A stretch of 5,007 nt of DNA, taken from NCBI GenBank assembly GCA_038230975.1, contig JBBRMF010000344.1, positions 1 through 5,007 of the forward strand. The letters run 5' to 3'. The notes below the pieces were generated by a model. That model was not told the origin of the DNA. It did not search any database and saw only the letters and a list, made by a program, of their open reading frames with translations. Within the stretch, counting starts at the first letter, position 1; every line of letters begins with the position of its first letter. Source of the DNA: JANXVV01 sp038230975 (GTDB taxonomy: Bacteria > Planctomycetota > Phycisphaerae > Tepidisphaerales > Tepidisphaeraceae). A program made the translations under genes and the position numbers. Positions 1 through 5,007 of this stretch are shown one piece after another.

Positions 1-306
1 CATGCCATGTTCCCAGGCGTGGTCGTGATCCAGCAACTGGTGAAAGTGCTCGCGGACCATCGCGCAACAAGAGCCGCTGGGGGTGACGATGTAATCGTAC
101 GGCTCAAAAACCTCGATCATCTTCTTGGCCAGTTCTTTGGCCTCGGGGTGAAAGCCGTTGTTGAAGAATGGCTGACCGCAGCAGGTTTGGGCTTTGGGGA
201 ACGAAACCTGGCAGCCGTAATGCTCCAGGATTTTTGTGACGGCAATTCCGACATGGGGATAGAACTGGTCGGTCAGGCAAGTGATGAAGAGGGCTACATG
301 GGGCAT
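1..306 (-). CDS. lutA: LutA/YkgE-type (Fe-S)-binding cysteine-rich protein, N-terminal part (3' end outside window)
   Basis: The visible 102 residues begin MPHVALFITCLTDQFYPHVG and run open to the window edge. They match the N-terminal half of the LutA/YkgE family, which carries two cysteine-rich CCG domains (also found in glycolate oxidase GlcF and heterodisulfide reductase HdrB). Seen directly: TCL near residue 10, the hallmark CCGQPFFNNG at 42-51 in the first CCG motif, and PSGSCCAM at 76-83. In characterised bacteria LutA acts with LutB and LutC in the cytoplasm to oxidise L-lactate to pyruvate. The ATG at 306 is supported by AGGA about 6 bases upstream on the minus strand (313-316) and by the family-typical short lead into the first Cys. 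lutB and lutC would be expected further left, outside the window. It is divergent from the rhamnosidase with about 62 bases between starts. A related GlcF/HdrB-like single-subunit protein is the main alternative; the CCG-domain call is secure and the lactate role is by homology. Confidence 0.87.
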   Translation of the reverse strand, partial: MPHVALFITCLTDQFYPHVGIAVTKILEHYGCQVSFPKAQTCCGQPFFNNGFHPEAKELAKKMIEVFEPYDYIVTPSGSCCAMVREHFHQLLDHDHAWEHGM

Positions 307-368
307 TTTGTTTCCTGGAGGACTCCTGTACATTATTCCGGTTGACCCGGGAAAACAAGGAAACTGCA
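307..368. promoter_or_regulatory. Divergent lutA/rhamnosidase control region
   Basis: This 62-base gap separates two divergently read starts, so both promoters must lie in it or overlap the genes. Weak sigma70-like candidates can be drawn in each direction. On the minus strand, TTGTTT (358-353) is followed by AATAAT (337-332) with a 15-base spacer. On the plus strand, TTGTTT (308-313) is followed by TACATT (329-334), also at 15 bases. The spacers are short and the matches partial, so neither is firm. An interrupted palindrome, TTCC-GGT-tg-ACC-cg-GGAA (336-353), lies between them and could be an operator. GGAG..CTCC (317-326) is a smaller inverted repeat. Confidence 0.35.
357..363 (+). promoter_or_regulatory. 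Ribosome binding site deciding the TTG 369 start
   Basis: AAGGAAA lies with its AGGA core 7 bases before the TTG at 369. The alternative in-frame TTG at 342 has only a GGAGG about 20 bases upstream, which is too far for normal initiation. The spacing favours 369 and removes nine N-terminal residues that resemble no domain. Confidence 0.55.
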
Positions 369-2777
369 TTGACTGATGAATTTGAGCAAAAGGGGCTTTG
401 GAAAGCGCAGTGGTGCTGGACGCGTAAGCATCTGGCCCGGCCATGGAATTACTACGCCTATTTCCGGCGAAACGTTGCCTTGGTTGCCGAACCTCGCCGC
501 GCGATGGTGCGAATCTCGGCTGATGCGCGTTACACCCTGTTTGTGAATGGCCGCCGTGTGCATCAGGGGCCGGCGCGATCTTTCCCGGAACATCAGAGCT
601 ACGACACGATCGATCTTTCACAGTTTCTGGAAGTGGGTCCCAACGTAGTCTGCGCCGTGGTGCATCAATTCGGAGTGCCAACCTTTTTCAGCCAGTATCG
701 AGACATCAGTGGGTTCCTGCTGGAGGGTAAGATTGAGATGGAGGGAGAATCCATCGATCTGCACACCCCCGCCGGCTGGCTTTGTCGGGAGGCATTGGGT
801 TGGCGTAAAGACGCTGCCCGGCTGAGCGTTCAAATGGGATTCCAGGAACACTTCGACGCCGACGCAGACCCCGCCCGTTGGATGGAATTGGATTACGCGG
901 CTACGGCAGAAGACGGCTGGGCCGAGTCGTGGGTTGCCGGACCGGCGGGATGTCATCCCTGGCTGGACATGGAACCGCGCGGGATTCCTATACTGGTCGA
1001 TCGAATCGAAAACTTCACGGCAGTCACCGCTCAATTCAAAGGTGAGAACGGGCGCGGTTACAAGATTGCTCCAGATGTTTATCATTTTCCACAACAGGAG
1101 CCACGAAAGAAAGAAAAGAACCTTCTGGAGAAACCGCAGGCCATGCTGGTCGATGATGCGGAGGTCACGCTTGTCGCGCCGCCGAACGACGCAGAATTTA
1201 TCATGGCCGTGCTGGATCTAGGCACGTATCGCACGGGACACATCATGCTCGATATTGCCGATGCGGCCGGCGATGAGATTATCGATGTCCTCTTCACCGA
1301 AGACCTCGACAAAAATGATGCCCCCCTGCTGCACAACTCCCCCACGAATACCGGCACGTGCGAAGAAGCCACCGCGTTTCGCTACCGCTGCCGGGCGGGC
1401 GCACAGCGCTGGGAATCGTTTCAGTACATCGGAGTGAGGTACGCGACGCTGGTATTCCGGAACATCCGGCAACCGCTGAAAATGCGTTACGTCGGGTTAC
1501 GGCAAATACAATCTGGGGTTCAGGAGATTGGGTCATTTGAGTGCAGCGACGATCGGCTCAATCAGATCTGGCGCGTCGCGAAGCAGACGCAACTGAATTG
1601 CCTCTTCGATGCTTTTGTGGATTGCCCGGCGCGCGAACAGGCGCAGTGGTGGGGAGATGCGCATGTGCAGGCGCTGGTCACACAATACGCGTTTGGTGAT
1701 AGCTCGTTGCTCGAGCGCGGCATCCGTCAGATGGCGCAGTCGCAATCGGTGGACGGTACCCTGCATGCCCACCCACCAGCCGACATTCCCGGGCATCGTC
1801 TGCCGGATTTCATGATGACCTGGGTGAGTTCACTTTGGGAGCACTATTTTCATACGGGTCGAACCGACGTTGTCAAAGATTGCCTTCCGGCGATGCACCG
1901 ACTCTTCGATTTTTTTAATCGCCATGAATCCAGGAATCGATTGATCGGAAATTTCGGTGCATTCTGGGTCTTTCTGGATTGGGCCACCGTCCGCAAGGCA
2001 GACTACAGCGCGACATTAAATCTGATGTACCTGCAGGCGCTCCGACACGCAATCCAACTCTGCCTGGTTGCGGGCGATTCGGCGGGAGAACAAAAGTACA
2101 CCGCGTCGGCCGAAGCGCTGGCGATTAGTATCGACACCCATTTTTGGGACGAGGCCGGCAAAGTATTTCGCGATGGATTTGACCCGGTGACCAACGGGCC
2201 AGTCGAACAGATCTCTCAACATGCGAATGCACTGGCAATTCTTTTGAATCTCAGGCCCGAAGCACACGAAAAAATCGCCCGCGATATCTTACTCAAACCT
2301 TCGCTGGCGCGGCGAAGTAAAATCGTCACGGCATCTCCCTTTTTCTATGCCTACATCATTGAGGCGCTCATCAAAGCCGGACTTCGGAAGGAAGCGAAGG
2401 AAATCATTCGGACGAAATGGGGAGCGATGCTGGATCGTGGCGCAACTACATTCTGGGAATTCTGGGAGCCCACGGGAAGCCTTTGCCACGCCTGGTCGGC
2501 TTCACCGCTTTATATAATGTCTCAGCAATTGCTGGGGGTTGTCCCGGTAGAACCCGGTTGGATCAAGATTGTGATTGCACCTGATCCGGGTGATCTGGAT
2601 TTTGCCCGCGGTATTGTTCCTTCGCCGATGGGACCGGTCCGCGTGGAATGGGAAAAGAGTGGCGACGATCAGTTGGCGGTACGCATCGACGTTCCCGAAG
2701 GGATGACGGCAGAATTCTTAAACCCCACAGGCGGAAAAAGAATTTTGACGGCGGGACGCAACGAATTTCATACCTGA
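369..2777 (+). CDS. GH78-like alpha-L-rhamnosidase, cytoplasmic
   Basis: The product has 802 residues from TTG 369 (811 from TTG 342) and probably hydrolyses terminal alpha-L-rhamnosyl residues from glycosides or oligosaccharides. The N-terminal beta-sandwich (about 10-170) begins LWKAQWCW and has the typical RISADARYTLFVNGRRVHQG stretch. A second beta domain (about 220-380) contains LDLGTYRTGHI. The (alpha/alpha)6 catalytic barrel spans about 390-730, and a small C-terminal beta domain follows. The barrel carries VDCPAREQAQWWGD. Its acidic residues D418, E423 and D430 (numbered from 369) have the 0/+5/+12 spacing of the catalytic Asp/Glu/Asp in characterised GH78 enzymes. TTFWEFWEPTG gives E697/E700, the likely base region, followed by HAWSASP with H707. 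No signal peptide or membrane segment is visible, so imported short rhamnosides are the likely substrates. It is divergent from lutA. No clear terminator follows. True substrate specificity cannot be read from sequence; the family is fairly certain. Confidence 0.88.
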   Translation: MTDEFEQKGLWKAQWCWTRKHLARPWNYYAYFRRNVALVAEPRRAMVRISADARYTLFVNGRRVHQGPARSFPEHQSYDTIDLSQFLEVGPNVVCAVVHQFGVPTFFSQYRDISGFLLEGKIEMEGESIDLHTPAGWLCREALGWRKDAARLSVQMGFQEHFDADADPARWMELDYAATAEDGWAESWVAGPAGCHPWLDMEPRGIPILVDRIENFTAVTAQFKGENGRGYKIAPDVYHFPQQEPRKKEKNLLEKPQAMLVDDAEVTLVAPPNDAEFIMAVLDLGTYRTGHIMLDIADAAGDEIIDVLFTEDLDKNDAPLLHNSPTNTGTCEEATAFRYRCRAGAQRWESFQYIGVRYATLVFRNIRQPLKMRYVGLRQIQSGVQEIGSFECSDDRLNQIWRVAKQTQLNCLFDAFVDCPAREQAQWWGDAHVQALVTQYAFGDSSLLERGIRQMAQSQSVDGTLHAHPPADIPGHRLPDFMMTWVSSLWEHYFHTGRTDVVKDCLPAMHRLFDFFNRHESRNRLIGNFGAFWVFLDWATVRKADYSATLNLMYLQALRHAIQLCLVAGDSAGEQKYTASAEALAISIDTHFWDEAGKVFRDGFDPVTNGPVEQISQHANALAILLNLRPEAHEKIARDILLKPSLARRSKIVTASPFFYAYIIEALIKAGLRKEAKEIIRTKWGAMLDRGATTFWEFWEPTGSLCHAWSASPLYIMSQQLLGVVPVEPGWIKIVIAPDPGDLDFARGIVPSPMGPVRVEWEKSGDDQLAVRIDVPEGMTAEFLNPTGGKRILTAGRNEFHT

Positions 2778-2964
2778 TCGACATATTTCCCCCATTCTTA
2801 CAATTCTTCCCTGCGTAAATGTCCGCTTTATCACTTCGTAATACGACGCCTGCAATTTGTGGGGTAACCTGATATTCTAAGTGCTTGAGGGCTTCTTGCA
2901 CTAAATGATATTTGAGTTCGCGAACCTGAATCGGCAGTGATCCATTTACGCCTTCGGAGGGCTG
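2778..2964. promoter_or_regulatory. Intergenic leader of the PEP-CTERM protease gene
   Basis: These 187 bases follow the rhamnosidase stop and lead into the protease gene. No intrinsic terminator for the rhamnosidase is visible. GTTCGCGAAC at 2916-2925 is a perfect 10-bp palindrome about 40 bases before the ATG and could bind a dimeric regulator. A weak -35-like TTGAGG (2885-2890) lies 16 bases before GATATT (2907-2912), which would place the palindrome at or just after a start site. GGAGG at 2956-2960 is a strong Shine-Dalgarno 4 bases before ATG 2965. I found no sigma54-type GG/GC promoter of the kind reported upstream of some proteobacterial PEP-CTERM genes. The minus strand is open across the gap (see findings). 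Confidence 0.4.
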
Positions 2965-3942
2965 ATGACGTTTTTGAAACGATCTCTTGAAGTTGTCGCT
3001 GTCGCTTCATTGTTTTTTGTGGCGAATGCGCAAGCCGTTCTCATAGGTCCGGGCTTGGGCACGCAAAATACGACCCAGCCCCCGAATACCCCCGGATGGT
3101 ATAACGTCGGAAAACTTTCGATCGGCACGGGCGTTTATCTGGGCAACGGTTGGGTTCTGACGGCCGCACATCTCGATCCGGTTTTCCACAACTCAATTAC
3201 ATTTTACACGGATACCCACTCTCCGAATGATGGCTTTCCAAGCCTTGGCACGACCTATCAGTTAGATACCAGTGCGACGGGATATCACCGTTTGACCAAT
3301 CCCGATAGCACCGCCACCGACTTGGTGCTGATCCGAACACTGACCGATCCAGGCTTGCCGTCATTGACACTTCCGTCCGTTACGACCCCTCACGGGACCG
3401 GTGTGACAATCGCGGGAATCGGTGTCAATCGCGGCGCGCCGGTGCAATACGATTCAAATTTCAATGAAGTCGCTTCGAATGGCACTTTCTCAGGTTATAA
3501 GTTCGATCCGAACGGCAACTCGTTCAATCTGGTCAGCAAGCGATGGGGAACCACCACGACCAGCGCCATTTCCGCAAATACTGACACGCAAGTCGTCAAC
3601 AACACGGCAAACAACAGCTTCACCACCGTCAACTTGTCGATATTTCAGTCCCCAAACAATAACGCCACTTCCAATGAGGCGATTGGCGTCAGCGGTGATT
3701 CCGGTGGCGCGTTATTCTCGTCTGCCTCCCCCAATACACTGCTGGGCATCTTGCTGTATCAAGCCACATTTGCGAACCAGCCCGCAGGCACGGCGCTGTA
3801 CGGCAACGGTACCGAAGCCGCCGATCTGGCCACTTATGCCAGCCAAATTCAATCCATCGTTGCGACTCCAGAACCCACCACCGGGCTATTGTTGATCGGA
3901 AGTGTGGGGATGCTCCTGCGTCGAAAACGGCGATGCATTTGA
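2965..3942 (+). CDS. Secreted S1-family (trypsin-fold) serine protease with PEP-CTERM anchor
   Basis: A 325-residue envelope protein. Residues 1-24 form a Sec signal peptide (MTFLKRS, a hydrophobic core, then NAQA as cleavage site). The S1 protease domain spans about 44-295 and has a complete triad: H69 in LTAAH, D119 in TATDLVLIR, and S246 in GDSGGALF, so it should be an active endopeptidase. The C-terminus is a PEP-CTERM signal: P302-E303-P304, a hydrophobic helix at about 306-318, then RRKRRCI. In PEP-CTERM systems exosortase (EpsH/XrtA type) cleaves or re-anchors the protein after membrane insertion; no exosortase is in the window. The residue aligned to the trypsin S1-pocket Asp189 (six before the Ser) is I240, so Arg/Lys specificity is not expected. 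The mature domain has no Cys, hence no disulfides; the only Cys is C324. The middle is Asn/Thr/Ser-rich, as in many surface proteins. GGAGG four bases upstream supports the start. It is convergent with the ABM gene. Confidence 0.9.
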   Translation: MTFLKRSLEVVAVASLFFVANAQAVLIGPGLGTQNTTQPPNTPGWYNVGKLSIGTGVYLGNGWVLTAAHLDPVFHNSITFYTDTHSPNDGFPSLGTTYQLDTSATGYHRLTNPDSTATDLVLIRTLTDPGLPSLTLPSVTTPHGTGVTIAGIGVNRGAPVQYDSNFNEVASNGTFSGYKFDPNGNSFNLVSKRWGTTTTSAISANTDTQVVNNTANNSFTTVNLSIFQSPNNNATSNEAIGVSGDSGGALFSSASPNTLLGILLYQATFANQPAGTALYGNGTEAADLATYASQIQSIVATPEPTTGLLLIGSVGMLLRRKRRCI

Positions 3943-3954
3943 ATTTGGTATAGC

Positions 3955-3980
3955 TCGGTGTTTACACCGGTTCTTTCTTC
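3955..3980 (+). terminator. Intrinsic terminator for the PEP-CTERM protease gene
   Basis: A short stem CGGTG/CACCG with loop TTTA (3956-3969) is followed at once by the T-rich run TTCTTTCTTC (3971-3980). It begins 13 bases after the protease stop codon. The stem is only five pairs, plus a closing wobble, so termination may be partial. Confidence 0.6.
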
Positions 3981-3989
3981 GGAAAGCTC

Positions 3990-4017
3990 GAAAAAAAAGA
4001 ACCGGCGTAAACGCCGG
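3990..4017 (-). terminator. Intrinsic terminator for the ABM/pyrK strand
   Basis: Read on the minus strand, the perfect 6-bp stem CCGGCG/CGCCGG with a TTTA loop (4017-4002) is followed by TTC and eight T residues (4001-3991). This is a textbook Rho-independent terminator, starting 16 bases after the ABM stop. It is stronger in stem and T-tract than its plus-strand counterpart. Confidence 0.8.
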
Positions 4018-4033
4018 GCGATATCGAATAACA

Positions 4034-4321
4034 CTAGGCGTTCGTATACACCTTATGTCGCGGCCGGCCACGCAGCATTTCTGCTTTGCCCCAGGCGACT
4101 ACTTTCAGAAACGCTTCGCTTTTCATGAAAGCGTCGAATGCTTCTTTCGTCTCCCATTGGCTGAGAATCACGTATGCGCCGACGGAAGCCACATCTTCGT
4201 ACATGTGGGATTCGGTGTGTCCGGCGACCGTCTTCAGATGTTCAATCACACCGAGGAAACCTTTTTCAAATTCCTCTTCTTTGCCGGGGATAACGTCGTA
4301 GTGCATGCCGATGGTTGTCAT
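4034..4321 (-). CDS. ABM-fold (antibiotic biosynthesis monooxygenase-like) small protein
   Basis: A 95-residue cytoplasmic protein starting MTTIGMHYDVIPGKEEEFEK. It has the ABM ferredoxin-like alpha/beta-barrel pattern: a first strand (about 3-11), the PGKEEEFEKGF helix (12-30), a central strand YVILSQWET (50-58), the helix KEAFDAFMKSEAF (59-71) and a final basic strand. ABM proteins are usually dimers; the family includes quinone-forming monooxygenases and heme-degrading HmoA/IsdG enzymes. The conserved W56 is present, but the IsdG-type catalytic Asn in strand one appears to be replaced (H7 lies near that place). The usual His after the S..F motif is also not seen, because the helix continues VVAWGKAEM. 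A canonical heme oxygenase role is therefore unlikely, and the substrate is unknown. No clear Shine-Dalgarno precedes ATG 4321, though the start fits the fold. It lies 87 bases downstream of pyrK on the same strand and ends at a strong terminator, so read-through from pyrK is possible. Confidence 0.85.
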   Translation of the reverse strand: MTTIGMHYDVIPGKEEEFEKGFLGVIEHLKTVAGHTESHMYEDVASVGAYVILSQWETKEAFDAFMKSEAFLKVVAWGKAEMLRGRPRHKVYTNA

Positions 4322-4337
4322 TTTTGATTTGTCCGTC

Positions 4338-4402
4338 GTCAGTAGTCAGTGGTCCATTGTAAACCGTACAGCATATCCGCTGTCTTCCAACTGACAACTG
4401 AC
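4338..4402. repeat. Heptamer-based inverted repeat between pyrK and the ABM gene
   Basis: GTCAGTAGTCAGT (4338-4350) pairs with ACTGACAACTGAC (4390-4402) with one central mismatch, and GG/CC (4351-4352/4387-4388) extends the stem past a one-base bulge at 4389. Each arm is two tandem copies of a GTCAGTW unit. Inside the 34-base loop a second small hairpin, ACAGC/GCTGT (4368-4372/4379-4383), can form. The form resembles short dispersed intergenic repeats, but this window has one copy only. There is no T-run, so it does not look like a terminator. Confidence 0.65.
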
Positions 4403-4408
4403 CAACAC

Positions 4409-5007
4409 CTACCAAAGTAAATCCGACCCTTTGAAGACAGGGCCATCGGTGCAGGCGAGTTTATAGATCCAGTCTTTGCCGGCGAACGCGCTTCCATCGC
4501 GGGCTTCATCGCGTTTGAGGCGGATGCAGCAGGATTGGCAGGTGCCCATGCCGCACGCCATCGCGCGTTCAACGGCGATCTGGCATTCGATACCGCGCGC
4601 GGCGGCGATATCGGCGACGCGCTTCATCATCGGCTCCGGGCCACAGGTGTAGATGATGTGTTTGGTTTGGCCGTTGCCTGGATCGTCCAAATACTTTTCC
4701 AGTGCCTGCGTGACGAACCCGCAGAAGCCATACGAGGCATCATCAGTCGAGATGACGGAACGAACACCATGACGCGCAAAATCAGTTATGTTTAACTGCG
4801 GACTGAAAGAATCCTCACCGGGGTTTGTGGAACCTTCCACGATAGTCAACGGCAGCAGATCGAGGGTAAGTGCCCCGCAAAATGCGACGGCATCGCGGCC
4901 GACAAGTTTCTCAGCCAGATAGAGCATCGGCGGAATGCCCACACCGCCACCGACCAGCAGCGCCTGCCCATCTGTCGGCGGCAATGCAAAGCTGTTGCCC
5001 AGGGGAC
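4409..5007 (-). CDS. pyrK: Dihydroorotate dehydrogenase electron transfer subunit PyrK, C-terminal part (5' end outside window)
   Basis: The frame is open to the right edge, and 198 residues are visible. PyrK carries FAD and a [2Fe-2S] cluster and passes electrons from class 1B dihydroorotate dehydrogenase (PyrD) to NAD+ in pyrimidine synthesis, in the cytoplasm. Visible in order (numbered from the first whole codon, 5005): PLGNSF (1-6), the NAD-binding GGGVGIPP (19-26), the PyrK-type STDDASYGFCGFVT (86-99), YTCGPEPMM (119-127), then the cluster ligands C151-x4-C156-x2-C159 and C185 in ACTDGPVF. The last ligand lies 25 residues after C159, farther than in Bacillus PyrK as I recall it; the gap holds a charged insert (KRDEARDG). 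An extra Cys, C160, adjoins the third ligand. The internal TTG at 4984 is not the start, because conserved PyrK sequence continues upstream of it. pyrD is not in the window. Confidence 0.9.
   Translation of the reverse strand, partial: PLGNSFALPPTDGQALLVGGGVGIPPMLYLAEKLVGRDAVAFCGALTLDLLPLTIVEGSTNPGEDSFSPQLNITDFARHGVRSVISTDDASYGFCGFVTQALEKYLDDPGNGQTKHIIYTCGPEPMMKRVADIAAARGIECQIAVERAMACGMGTCQSCCIRLKRDEARDGSAFAGKDWIYKLACTDGPVFKGSDLLW

Larger units (their letters stand above)
3953..4019. repeat. 24-bp imperfect inverted repeat formed by two related hairpins
   Basis: Bases 3953-3976 pair with 3996-4019. In the plus-strand RNA there are 21 Watson-Crick pairs, two G-U wobbles (3955/4017, 3959/4013) and one A-C mismatch (3966/4006), around a 19-base loop. 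Each arm also folds on itself: GGTG-TTTA-CACC on the left and GGCG-TAAA-CGCC on the right. The two arms differ by a paired change that keeps each local hairpin intact (T-A on the left, C-G on the right). This looks like an inverted duplication of one terminator element. Confidence 0.85.

Noticed and set aside
7..345. 112-residue plus-strand open frame over the lutA region
   Set aside because: It is antisense to a frame with clear CCG-domain motifs, matches no known family and has no ribosome binding site.
342..347. TTGACC as a -35 box for the rhamnosidase
   Set aside because: The -10 position 17 bases on would fall at the start codon itself and shows no TATAAT-like match.
342..368. Extra nine N-terminal residues of the rhamnosidase from TTG 342
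   Set aside because: There is no ribosome binding site at usable distance and the residues resemble no part of the domain; TTG 369 has a well-spaced AAGGAAA.
618..1094. 158-residue minus-strand open frame inside the rhamnosidase
   Set aside because: It is a shadow of a long, motif-confirmed coding region, with no recognisable domain or independent start signal.
3422..3895. 157-residue frame overlapping the protease gene on the same strand
   Set aside because: The alternative frame lacks domain motifs, while the protease frame carries the signal peptide, catalytic triad and PEP-CTERM end.
3902..4327. 141-residue plus-strand open frame across the terminators and the ABM gene
   Set aside because: It runs through the terminator hairpins and is antisense to the ABM protein, with no family signal.
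4535..4795. 86-residue plus-strand open frame inside pyrK
   Set aside because: It is antisense to a clear PyrK frame containing the Fe-S and NAD motifs.
1..5007. CRISPR arrays, tRNA or rRNA genes, insertion sequences
   Set aside because: I saw no regularly spaced direct repeats, cloverleaf sequence, rRNA segments or transposase motifs on either strand.

Overview
The window looks like chromosomal DNA from a bacterium of the Planctomycetota/Verrucomicrobiota group. The main evidence is a serine protease with a C-terminal PEP-CTERM sorting signal (Pro-Glu-Pro, a short hydrophobic helix, then an Arg/Lys cluster). It sits beside a GH78-type alpha-L-rhamnosidase, a LutA-like iron-sulfur protein and a PyrK subunit, and base composition is moderately GC-rich by eye. 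The phylum is an inference from protein style, not from a marker gene.

Layout: (1) bases 1-306, minus strand: N-terminal 102 residues of a LutA/YkgE-type cysteine-rich (CCG-domain) protein, cut by the window edge. (2) 307-368: a short divergent intergenic region that must hold the control signals for both flanking genes. (3) 369-2777, plus strand: a complete GH78-like alpha-L-rhamnosidase with no signal peptide, probably starting at TTG 369. (4) 2778-2964: a 187-base gap with a perfect 10-bp palindrome, a good Shine-Dalgarno for the next gene, and an unexplained open frame on the minus strand. (5) 2965-3942, plus strand: a secreted trypsin-fold serine protease with a PEP-CTERM anchor. (6) 3953-4019: two back-to-back intrinsic terminators that are inverted copies of each other, between convergent genes. 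(7) 4034-4321, minus strand: a small ABM-fold protein. (8) 4338-4402: an inverted repeat built of heptamers. (9) 4409-5007, minus strand: the C-terminal 198 residues of PyrK, the dihydroorotate dehydrogenase electron transfer subunit, running off the right edge.

How the genes may work together: rhamnosidase releases L-rhamnose, whose catabolism through lactaldehyde can yield L-lactate, and LutABC oxidises L-lactate to pyruvate. The divergent lutA/rhamnosidase pair is therefore plausibly one deoxy-sugar utilisation locus; this is an inference. The protease is a separate envelope-directed unit. The pyrK-ABM pair points the other way and ends at the shared terminator block. I see no clear previously undescribed system. 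The points most worth a second look are the covarying convergent terminator pair, the lutA/rhamnosidase linkage, and the protease with an atypical specificity pocket.
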